Shown: positions 1-6,398 of the stretch, piece by piece
Numbering within the stretch: position 1 is the first letter of the stretch
Layout of the letters: the number at the start of each line of letters is the position of its first letter
Source of the DNA: an uncultured Prevotellaceae bacterium
Lineage (GTDB): Bacteria > Bacteroidota > Bacteroidia > Bacteroidales > Bacteroidaceae
Direction: 5' to 3'
DNA length: 9,663 nt
Assembly: GCA_902775075.1 (NCBI GenBank)
Contig: CACYKX010000171.1
Location: 1 to 9,663, forward strand
The notes under the pieces: generated by a model
Database searches by the model: none
The model's input: only the letters and a program-made list of their open reading frames with translations
What the model was told of the DNA's origin: nothing
Made by a program: the position numbers and the translations under genes

Positions 1-1440
1 AATCTTCTCACCATCGCTGATGTGGTAATCAATCATAAGAATGGTAACACCAACTGGTGTGACTTCCCTACGGAGACATGGGAAGGACATGGTACAATGA
101 CATGGTCGCTTGCGGATATCTGTAAGAACGATGATAATGGCAAAACTAAAAATGCGGGCTATCTGGTAACTGGCGCTAACGACACCGGTGATGATTTTGA
201 TGGTTGCAGAGACTTAGACCATACCAGTGCCAATGTTCAGAAGAATATCAAACTGTATCTGCACTTCCTGCAGGAGGAAATGGGATATGCGGGCTATCGA
301 TATGATATGACAGGTGGTTATGCACCGAAATACACGAAACTGTATAATGAGGATGCTCAACCACAATTCAGTGTTGGTGAATATTGGAAAGATAACGGTT
401 TGTCCGGACTCAAGAATTGGATAGACGGCACAGGAAAGACAAGTGCTGCCTTTGACTTCCAACTGAAATGGCTCATCAGGGATGCTTTCAACGAGGGCGG
501 AACAAAATGGAACACACTCGCCAACTATACGACACGCTCGCTCATCGGTAATAAGGATTATCGCAGATATGCCGTAACCTTCGTCGACAACCATGACACT
601 TATCGCAATTCGGGCGATAAACTGAATGCCAACGAGGAGGCTGCCAACGCTTATATTCTTACTATGCCTGGAACACCTTGTATCTTCTTGATGCATTGGA
701 TGCAATATAAGACGGCGATTAAGAAATTAATTCTCGCTAGGGAAATCACGGGTGTGAACAATGAGAGTGAGGTTCTAACCTCAAAGGGCGAGAGCAATGG
801 ATATACAGTATCCGTAAAGGGTACTAAAGGTAACATACTGTTGCAACTCGGCAATACGACTACCAGTACTGAAGGATATCAACTGGCGGTATCAGGAGAA
901 AACTATAAACTCTATGTAAGCAATGGATTGGATATCTCTGAAATCAAGAGTGTGAAGGATGAGACGAATACAACAAAGTTGCCTGATTTCGTGACTCCAC
1001 AGGAGGGTACGTATGCTTATTTTGAGAAGCCTCAGAACTGGGGCAGCACCATCCATGTATGGGCTTGGAATAGCAAGAACGGCAATGAGAATGTATATAG
1101 TGGCGCACAATGGCCTGGCGCCATCAGTGATAGGGACATCAGTAAGGTGGGCACCAACAATGGTTGCGATGTGTATCTTTGGAAATATAGTGGTACAAAA
1201 ACTCCTGACATGATTATCTTCAATGATGGTACTAATCAGACATCGAATCTGAAATTCACCAACGGGGGATATTACAACTATGCACAAGGGCTCGTCGCCA
1301 CCGGCATCAGCAACATGAAAGTGCCTACGAAACAAGAAGTCAACCAGAATGCTCCAAGATATAATCTCGGAGGACAACGTGTTGACAAGGACTATAAAGG
1401 CATTTATATCCAAAACGGCAAAAAGTATATTGCGAGATAA
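1..1440 (+). CDS. Secreted GH13 alpha-amylase with C-terminal starch-binding module (5'-truncated by the window edge)
   Basis: Endo-acting hydrolase of alpha-1,4-glucosidic bonds in starch or glycogen. The reading frame is open to base 1, so the signal peptide and first part of the barrel lie outside; 479 codons are visible. Counting the first in-window codon as 1, the four GH13 regions are DVVINH (7-12), GYRYDM with nucleophile Asp102, VGEYW with acid/base Glu127, and VDNHD with transition-state Asp199. The LDH...VQ context before the nucleophile resembles the plant-like/bacterial liquefying group (GH13_6/7), an inference. After the barrel and a short beta domain, residues about 338-430 are rich in Trp/Tyr (VWAWNSKNG, WPGA, VYLWKY, FNDG) and look like a CBM26-type starch-binding module. 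Residues 451-479 (YNLGGQRV, GIYI, NGKK) form a short tail typical of secreted Prevotella proteins, probably for type IX secretion. The gene ends before a strong terminator, so it is the last gene of its unit. No frameshift or missing catalytic residue is seen. Confidence 0.93.
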   Translation, partial: NLLTIADVVINHKNGNTNWCDFPTETWEGHGTMTWSLADICKNDDNGKTKNAGYLVTGANDTGDDFDGCRDLDHTSANVQKNIKLYLHFLQEEMGYAGYRYDMTGGYAPKYTKLYNEDAQPQFSVGEYWKDNGLSGLKNWIDGTGKTSAAFDFQLKWLIRDAFNEGGTKWNTLANYTTRSLIGNKDYRRYAVTFVDNHDTYRNSGDKLNANEEAANAYILTMPGTPCIFLMHWMQYKTAIKKLILAREITGVNNESEVLTSKGESNGYTVSVKGTKGNILLQLGNTTTSTEGYQLAVSGENYKLYVSNGLDISEIKSVKDETNTTKLPDFVTPQEGTYAYFEKPQNWGSTIHVWAWNSKNGNENVYSGAQWPGAISDRDISKVGTNNGCDVYLWKYSGTKTPDMIIFNDGTNQTSNLKFTNGGYYNYAQGLVATGISNMKVPTKQEVNQNAPRYNLGGQRVDKDYKGIYIQNGKKYIAR

Positions 1441-1472
1441 CTATTTGTTTATAAATAATATGTTGATAATGG

Positions 1473-1505
1473 CTGCACTCGATATCTATCGGGTGCAGTT
1501 TGCTT
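1473..1505 (+). terminator. Rho-independent terminator after the alpha-amylase gene
   Basis: An 11-bp stem pairs 1473-1483 (CTGCACTCGAT) with 1488-1498 (ATCGGGTGCAG), with one G-U pair and a 4-nt ATCT loop. It is followed by TTTGCTTTA. It lies 33 bp after the amylase stop and before the GH9 promoter, so it should separate the two transcription units. Confidence 0.85.
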
Positions 1506-1525
1506 TATCCCCCAAATGGTAATCC

Positions 1526-1535
1526 TCCTATAGGA
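1526..1535. promoter_or_regulatory. Perfect 10-bp palindrome upstream of the GH9 promoter, candidate operator
   Basis: TCCTATAGGA equals its own reverse complement. It lies about 20 bp upstream of the candidate -33 element of the GH9 promoter, where an activator might bind. A looser dyad, ATCCT (1522-1526) and AGGAT (1532-1536), overlaps it. No second copy was noticed in the window. A 10-bp palindrome can arise by chance and no regulator is encoded here, so the role is speculative. Confidence 0.25.
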
Positions 1536-1554
1536 TAGAAAAAACAAGAGGCTA

Positions 1555-1587
1555 TTGAACACTTTTACGCAAAAAATATTATCTTTG
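1555..1587 (+). promoter_or_regulatory. Bacteroidota-type promoter for the GH9-GH53 unit
   Basis: The -7 element TATCTTTG at 1580-1587 matches the Bacteroidota consensus TAnnTTTG exactly. A TTG at 1555-1557, 22 bp upstream, is an acceptable -33 element; the usual spacing is about 19-21 bp. Transcription would start near 1593-1596, giving a leader of roughly 20-25 nt before the ATG at 1617. It is the clearest promoter in the window and indicates a primary sigma factor of the Bacteroidota type. Confidence 0.75.
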
Positions 1588-1609
1588 CAATAGCTTAAAT
1601 CAATAAAAT

Positions 1610-1624
1610 ATGCAATATGAATAA
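1610..1624 (+). other. Four-codon mini-ORF overlapping the GH9 start codon
   Basis: An ATG at 1610 begins a frame reading Met-Gln-Tyr-Glu-stop, with TAA at 1622-1624. It overlaps the GH9 ATG at 1617 in a different frame. Being the first ATG after the predicted transcription start, it could compete for initiation or couple to the downstream start. It may also be chance in AT-rich sequence. No translation evidence can be drawn from sequence alone. Confidence 0.25.
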
Positions 1625-3341
1625 ATTACTATTAACCTCGTTAGCCGTACTGTCTTCTATCGGATGCTCTGCACAGAATCCTATCCGACTGAATCAAGTG
1701 GGCTATCAACCTGAACAAGAAAAAGTAATCACTATCGACAAGATAAATCCACAAGGTAAAATCGTGGTGAGGAATAGTGTGGGAAAAATCGTTGCCAAAC
1801 CTAAAGTTATGCGCATTGCTACTTCACCATGGACCGGCGATAAAAGATATCAAATAGACCTTAGTGAGATCAACCAACCTGGCAATTACACCATAGAGTT
1901 GGGCAAATACAAGGCTGCACTACATATCGCTAAGGATGCTTATCGTGACATCGCCAAGGGTTCTCTGAAACTCTTCTATTTGATTCGTTCGGGGATTCGT
2001 TCGGGTATCGATATCGACAAAAAATATGCAGGCATCTATGCTCGTAAGGATGGACATCCTGACACAAAGGTGTATATCCATGCTTCGGCAGCAACCGCTA
2101 ACAGACCGGAAGGTACTGAACTGTCTTCACCTTACGGATGGTATGATGCGGGCGATTACAATAAATATGCTGTAAATTCATCGTATGCTATCGGTGTTAT
2201 GCAGGACGTATACGAACAAATCCCTGAATATTTCGCTCAACTGAACACGAATATCCCTGAAAGTGATAATACGACGCCTGACTTCCTCGATGAGATGATG
2301 TTCAATCTGAAATGGTTGATCACCTGTCAGGACCCTGATGATGGTGGTATATATCATAAGCTCACCACACCTCACTTCGAGGCTTTTATTATGCCTGACG
2401 AATGTAAGCAGAAGAGATATCTGGTAGAGAAAAGTGTAACGGCATCGCTCGACTTTGCCGCTGTCATGGCTCAGGCTTCACGACTATTTGAGGGTAACAA
2501 AGATTATCCTGAGTTTTCTCAGCAAGCTCGGGAAGCTGCTATCAAGGCTTACGACTGGGCGATAAAGAACCCAAACGCTTTCTATCGTCAGAATGAGATG
2601 AACAAGAAATTCAAACCGGAGGTGACTACGGGGGAATATGGTGACTGGAGTGCCAGGGATGAGAAGTTCTGGGCTGCAAGTGAGCTGTATCGTCTCACGA
2701 AAGATGCCCGTTATCTGGAGGATGCCAAAAGTACATTCCCTACTCGATTCACTAATTCTTCATGGAACAGTGTTGCTGAACTGGGACTCTTTACGTGGAT
2801 AGCCAGCACCAGCAAGGAAATGGGCGAAAGAGCAAAGGATATGCTGAAGACGTATGCCGATAACCTGACGGCTCATGTAGCGACATCTAATTTCAATGCA
2901 CCTTATGGGGATAAAGCAGAGGACTTTGGCTGGGGGTGTCTGGGAGGCAACTGCTGTTGGCCTGCCATCGCACTGATGTATGCTGACAAATATATTGCTC
3001 CAGGAAAATATCGCAAGTTTGCATTGGAAAACTTCAACTATGTCTTAGGACAGAATACTACGGGCTATTGCTATGTTACTGGATACGGTACGAAAAGTCC
3101 GATGCATCCACATCATCGCATCTCGGCCAACGATAACATCGAGCAACCTTTCCCTGGTATGCTCGTAGGTGGTCCGAATCCTGGACAACAGGATCTTGCA
3201 GAGGGTATCATCTATCCTTCAAAGAATCCTGATGCTTCGTATGCTGACCAAACAGAATCATACGCTTCTAACGAGATTGCCATCAACTGGAATGCAAGTC
3301 TTGTTGGCATTGCTTGCTGGTTGGATGCAACTTCTAAATAA
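1617..3341 (+). CDS. GH9 endo-beta-1,4-glucanase, exported
   Basis: Inverting glycoside hydrolase cutting beta-1,4-glucan-type chains (cellulose, mixed-linkage glucan or xyloglucan; the exact substrate cannot be read from sequence). It has 574 residues, normal for the Bacteroidota GH9 type with an N-terminal immunoglobulin-like domain. Residues 1-20 are an export signal; Cys17 after SSIG could be a lipidation site, or a normal signal peptidase may cut after SAQ. The CelD_N-type Ig domain begins at IRLNQVGYQP (about 23-105). The catalytic (alpha/alpha)6 domain follows: YDAGDYNKY with Asp177 and the likely base Asp180, HPHHR at 497-501, and DQTESYASNEIAINWNA with the acid Glu553. An exact 12-bp tandem repeat duplicates Ile-Arg-Ser-Gly at 123-130. 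The start is chosen because it gives a full signal peptide and lies about 23 nt after the promoter. It is first in a two-gene unit with the GH53 gene. Confidence 0.95.
   Translation: MNKLLLTSLAVLSSIGCSAQNPIRLNQVGYQPEQEKVITIDKINPQGKIVVRNSVGKIVAKPKVMRIATSPWTGDKRYQIDLSEINQPGNYTIELGKYKAALHIAKDAYRDIAKGSLKLFYLIRSGIRSGIDIDKKYAGIYARKDGHPDTKVYIHASAATANRPEGTELSSPYGWYDAGDYNKYAVNSSYAIGVMQDVYEQIPEYFAQLNTNIPESDNTTPDFLDEMMFNLKWLITCQDPDDGGIYHKLTTPHFEAFIMPDECKQKRYLVEKSVTASLDFAAVMAQASRLFEGNKDYPEFSQQAREAAIKAYDWAIKNPNAFYRQNEMNKKFKPEVTTGEYGDWSARDEKFWAASELYRLTKDARYLEDAKSTFPTRFTNSSWNSVAELGLFTWIASTSKEMGERAKDMLKTYADNLTAHVATSNFNAPYGDKAEDFGWGCLGGNCCWPAIALMYADKYIAPGKYRKFALENFNYVLGQNTTGYCYVTGYGTKSPMHPHHRISANDNIEQPFPGMLVGGPNPGQQDLAEGIIYPSKNPDASYADQTESYASNEIAINWNASLVGIACWLDATSK
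1982..2005 (+). repeat. Exact 12-bp in-frame tandem duplication in the GH9 gene
   Basis: The unit GATTCGTTCGGG occurs twice without a gap at 1982-1993 and 1994-2005, giving IRSG-IRSG at residues 123-130. Related GH9 enzymes, as far as I recall them, have a single copy here (FYYQRSGI-like) just before the KYAG segment, so the second copy looks like a four-residue insertion. The two copies are identical at nucleotide level, which points to a recent slippage or duplication event. Confidence 0.9.
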
Positions 3342-3375
3342 AAACAACTATAACTCTAAAAAATTATCTAAAAAC

Positions 3376-4572
3376 ATGAACAAATGGATTACTACAGTCT
3401 TCGCACTCTTTAGTGTGATGACATTCTCTGCTTGTAGTGCGACTAATGAAGAGGTGGCTCCTGTCGTCCCTACTCCCCAAGTCAACATAAAGAAATTCGT
3501 GGGGGGAGACATCTCGATGTTACCTTACTATGAAAACATCAAGGCTAATTATTTTGACCATTCGGGCAAAAAGATTACTGCTCCTCTTGCTTTCTTCAAG
3601 GAAGAAGGGATGAATGCCATGCGTGTCAGACTATTCGTCGATCCAAGTAAATATACGGGTGATGACAAGGTGAATATCTGTCAGGATTTGAATTATGTAA
3701 AGACTCTTGGAAAACGTATCAAGGAGGCTGGGGTTAAATTCATGCTCGACTTCCATTATAGTGATGGATGGGCAGACCCTGGTAAACAGTGGACCCCGGA
3801 GGCATGGACAAAACTGAATGATACGGAATTACAGGCGGAAATCTACAACTATACTACAGAGGCACTCAAGGAACTGAAGGCTGCCGGGGCAGAACCTGAC
3901 TTTATACAGACGGGTAACGAGATTAGCTATGGTATGCTTTGGGGCGCTGAAGATAAAGTGGGTGACGATGAGACCAACCGATGTTATCCATCATCAAATA
4001 TGGCTAACTGGAATAGATTCGGTAAACTATTGAAGCAGGCTATCAAGGCTTGCAGAGAGCAATGTAAGGATGCTAAGATCATCATTCATTGCGAGCGTGT
4101 ATCAACATCACAACAGGCTGATAACAAGAATTATGCTGCTCTAAGTAATTTCTTCGCCAAAATGAAGAGTTATGGTATTGATTATGATATCATCGGTCTA
4201 AGTTATTATCCTTATTTTCATGGTACCATCAGTGAACTGGACGGGGCTATATCTTTACTCGAAAAGAACTATGCCGATAAGGATATCATGCTCGTAGAAA
4301 CGGGATATCCTTATGCTTGGGAAGTAGGCGGATCTACCTTTAATTACACAACTACTTATCCTTATTCGGATGCCGGTCAGAAACAATTCACGGATGACCT
4401 TATCACGATGCTTAACAGACATAAGAAGGTGACCGGACTCTTCTGGTGGTGGATGGAATATAATGCCAAAGATACGAATCTGACGAATTGGTATAATGCA
4501 CCACTATTCGATAGTAATACGGGAAAGGCTACTTCTGCTCTATCGGAGCTCAAGAAGTTTATTACAAAATAA
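3376..4572 (+). CDS. GH53 endo-beta-1,4-galactanase (arabinogalactan type), lipoprotein
   Basis: Retaining endo-hydrolase of beta-1,4-galactan, the side chain of type I arabinogalactan and pectin (rhamnogalacturonan I). It has 398 residues, normal for the family. Residues 1-20 form a lipoprotein signal (lipobox FSAC, Cys20), followed by a Pro-rich linker (about 27-35), so it is probably membrane-anchored, perhaps on the cell surface. The single (beta/alpha)8 barrel shows GMNAMRVRLFVDP (78-90), LDFHYSDGWADPGKQW (124-139), QTGNEISYG with acid/base Glu182, GLSYYPY, and LVETGYPY with nucleophile Glu308. FWWWMEY lies near the end. The frame is open upstream to 3169 inside the GH9 gene, but the ATG at 3376 gives a proper signal peptide and is the true start. 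It lies 34 bp after the GH9 stop without promoter or terminator, so it is co-transcribed. No Shine-Dalgarno is seen, as usual in this phylum. Confidence 0.95.
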   Translation: MNKWITTVFALFSVMTFSACSATNEEVAPVVPTPQVNIKKFVGGDISMLPYYENIKANYFDHSGKKITAPLAFFKEEGMNAMRVRLFVDPSKYTGDDKVNICQDLNYVKTLGKRIKEAGVKFMLDFHYSDGWADPGKQWTPEAWTKLNDTELQAEIYNYTTEALKELKAAGAEPDFIQTGNEISYGMLWGAEDKVGDDETNRCYPSSNMANWNRFGKLLKQAIKACREQCKDAKIIIHCERVSTSQQADNKNYAALSNFFAKMKSYGIDYDIIGLSYYPYFHGTISELDGAISLLEKNYADKDIMLVETGYPYAWEVGGSTFNYTTTYPYSDAGQKQFTDDLITMLNRHKKVTGLFWWWMEYNAKDTNLTNWYNAPLFDSNTGKATSALSELKKFITK

Positions 4573-4600
4573 TTTCTTTTCCATTCTCTAATATCAATAT

Positions 4601-4645
4601 AAAAAAGAGGAGGACAAAGCCATTGTACTTTGCCCTCCTTGTCTT
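4601..4645. terminator. Bidirectional terminator between the convergent GH53 and thioredoxin genes
   Basis: The arm 4608-4619 (AGGAGGACAAAG) pairs with 4628-4639 (CTTTGCCCTCCT) with a single A-C mismatch; the loop is 8 nt. On the + strand the stem is followed by TGTCTTTATT. On the - strand it is followed by six T (4601-4606 are all A). The hairpin sits 35 bp after the GH53 stop and 30 bp beyond the thioredoxin stop, serving both convergent units. Confidence 0.82.
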
Positions 4646-4669
4646 TATTACGGGGAATCCCAATCAGGA

Positions 4670-5227
4670 TTACTTCTCCTGAGACAATTCTTCTATCTTG
4701 GCCTCGATCTTATTGATATCTACTGTTGACAGCACAACCTTGTTTTGTTGATCCAAGATATAATAAGAAGGTATCCAGTTGATGTGATAATCCTTTGATG
4801 TCTGGGTTTCCTTCCATTTCTTCAGTTCTGACAACTCTAAAATATTACGCATTTTATAGGTTTCGTTGATGCACTTCGTCCAAGCATCCTTATTGGTGTC
4901 ATAAGAAATACCTATAAAGACGACAGGGAGTTTAGATGTCTGTGATTTCTCTGCCAAGGCATTGACTTTAGGTAAATCACGGCGACAGTCAGGACACCAA
5001 CTGGCCCAGAATTCGATGACCTTATAACTTGGAGCCATCTGATAAAGTTCATGTCGCTCGCCTTTCCAGTCTTTCAACACAAAGTTGGGTGCCTGCTCAC
5101 CAGACTTCAATAAGTCTTTGGCATATACTACATCTGGATCTTCCTGACTTTCATTTGCATTCTGTGCAAAACTTCCCAAAGAAAACAGTGCTATCAAAGC
5201 ACTAATAAATACCATTTTTTTCATCAT
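4670..5227 (-). CDS. Periplasmic TlpA/ResA-like thioredoxin-fold protein with CPDC active site
   Basis: Predicted thiol-disulfide oxidoreductase acting outside the inner membrane. It has 185 residues: signal peptide 1-21 (hydrophobic core VFISALIALFSLGSF, cleavage near FAQ), a short acidic linker, then a TlpA-like thioredoxin domain from about 43. The active site is FWASWCPDCRRDLP with Cys78 and Cys81. The cis-Pro loop is WIP with Pro153 and the last strand is YYILDQQNKVV. A third cysteine, Cys119, lies in the inserted helical region. CPDC differs from the CGPC of thioredoxins and the CPHC of DsbA, so its redox bias cannot be stated. Two adjacent ATGs (5227 and 5224) are both possible starts; Bacteroidota initiation does not decide between them. 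It begins 24 bp after the membrane fusion protein gene and is the last gene of the ABC exporter operon, which suggests a partner role with that pump or its substrate. This is inference. Confidence 0.9.
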   Translation of the reverse strand: MMKKMVFISALIALFSLGSFAQNANESQEDPDVVYAKDLLKSGEQAPNFVLKDWKGERHELYQMAPSYKVIEFWASWCPDCRRDLPKVNALAEKSQTSKLPVVFIGISYDTNKDAWTKCINETYKMRNILELSELKKWKETQTSKDYHINWIPSYYILDQQNKVVLSTVDINKIEAKIEELSQEK

Positions 5228-5251
5228 ATTATTGTTTATTAGTTTATATTG

Positions 5252-6373
5252 TTATTCCTCATCCTGACTGCCATCGTCAGTGACCTTCTTTGGTCCTCTT
5301 ACCTTATCTTTCAAAGTAAGTCCACTCTTGATCTCAATATTCAAACCATCACTAAGTCCGGTAACGACCCTGCGACGTTCATAAGTCTTTTTGTCACCAC
5401 TGCCTTTTACGACATATACATAAGTCTGATTACCTTGAAACTCGATAGCACTTTCAGGCACAGTAAGTACATGATTGGCTTGTGACAATACAATCTCAGC
5501 ATTGGCACTATATCCACTGCGGATAGTAACACCATTCAATCCATGTATGGCAGCCTTCACCTCAAACTGGTTCGTACCATTGCTTTCAACAGCCTTTGGT
5601 GATACATATTCCAAACTTGCTTCTAGTTTGGTATCTTGCAAAGCACCGATGGTAATCTTCATTGGCATACCGGTGACAAGTTTACCAACCTCAGTCTCAT
5701 CAATATTACCTCGGAATATCAAATCTTTCATGTTAGCGACAGTGGCTATCGTAGTACCATCATTGAAAGTATTACTCAAAATAACCGTATTACCCAACTT
5801 GACAGGAACATCGAGAATCAGTCCACTGATAGTAGAACGAATCAATGTACTACTGCTGTTGGCATTACTCTTGGAAACACCATCACGTACCACCTCGAGG
5901 TTATCTTCCGAAGCTCTCACTTCCTCAAGAGCCTGCTTATAGGTCTGATGCACTTTATCATATTCATCAGCACTCACCAGTCCCTTGTCGAAAAGAATCT
6001 TCTCGCGAGAATAGTCTACTTTTGCTTGTTTTACATTTACCAGTGCCAGTCGTAGCCGAGACTCTGCACTGGATAACTGCCCCATATCAGGGATGACCTT
6101 TACCTTGGCTATGATCTCACCAGCCTCAACCATATCACCTGCATGTTTATATAGTTCGGTGATGATACCAGAGATCTGTGGTTTCACATTGACTTCGTTG
6201 CGAGGTTCTATCTTACCCGTAACGATCGTGGTTTTCTTTAAGTCTTTGTAAGTAGGAGTAAACTCTTCATACTCCGTAGGCTTTGGTTGTGACTTGACCC
6301 AAAGGAAAACAAATGTTCCTATAAAGATAAGGGCCACAAGCGCTGCAATGATAATTTTGAAATATTTCTTCAT
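5252..6373 (-). CDS. MacA/HlyD-type membrane fusion protein (periplasmic adaptor of an ABC efflux pump)
   Basis: Links inner-membrane permeases to a TolC-type outer-membrane channel. It has 373 residues. Residues 8-26 are a single membrane anchor with no lipobox. Next come a beta-barrel/lipoyl first half (about 50-95, VNVKPQISGIITEL), a coiled-coil hairpin (about 97-165), the second lipoyl half (about 178-215, IRSTISGLILDV), a beta-barrel (about 217-295) and a membrane-proximal domain (about 300-360). At the hairpin tip, Arg123, Leu127 and Ser134 fit the R-x3-L-x6-S pattern used by AcrA/MacA-type adaptors to dock with TolC. It has no cysteines. The C-terminus is acidic (TDDGSQDEE). It starts 25 bp after the second permease and ends 24 bp before the thioredoxin. 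The gene order ATPase-permease-permease-adaptor fits a MacAB-like exporter; the substrate is unknown. Confidence 0.92.
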   Translation of the reverse strand: MKKYFKIIIAALVALIFIGTFVFLWVKSQPKPTEYEEFTPTYKDLKKTTIVTGKIEPRNEVNVKPQISGIITELYKHAGDMVEAGEIIAKVKVIPDMGQLSSAESRLRLALVNVKQAKVDYSREKILFDKGLVSADEYDKVHQTYKQALEEVRASEDNLEVVRDGVSKSNANSSSTLIRSTISGLILDVPVKLGNTVILSNTFNDGTTIATVANMKDLIFRGNIDETEVGKLVTGMPMKITIGALQDTKLEASLEYVSPKAVESNGTNQFEVKAAIHGLNGVTIRSGYSANAEIVLSQANHVLTVPESAIEFQGNQTYVYVVKGSGDKKTYERRRVVTGLSDGLNIEIKSGLTLKDKVRGPKKVTDDGSQDEE

Positions 6374-6398
6374 AGTTGTATGTATTTATTTCTTCTTG

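Noticed and set aside
892..1413. 173-codon minus-strand open frame opposite the amylase C-terminal region
   Set aside because: Opposes the starch-binding module and tail, which are strongly supported; no independent coding signal.
3169..3375. Upstream extension of the GH53 reading frame into the GH9 gene
   Set aside because: The frame is open there, but the peptide is a shadow of GH9 coding sequence. The ATG at 3376 gives a clean lipoprotein signal peptide and the normal family length.
5475..5942. 155-codon plus-strand open frame opposite the membrane fusion protein, with overlapping smaller frames
   Set aside because: Antisense to a well-supported adaptor gene and without family motifs; several overlapping plus-strand frames here argue for chance openness.
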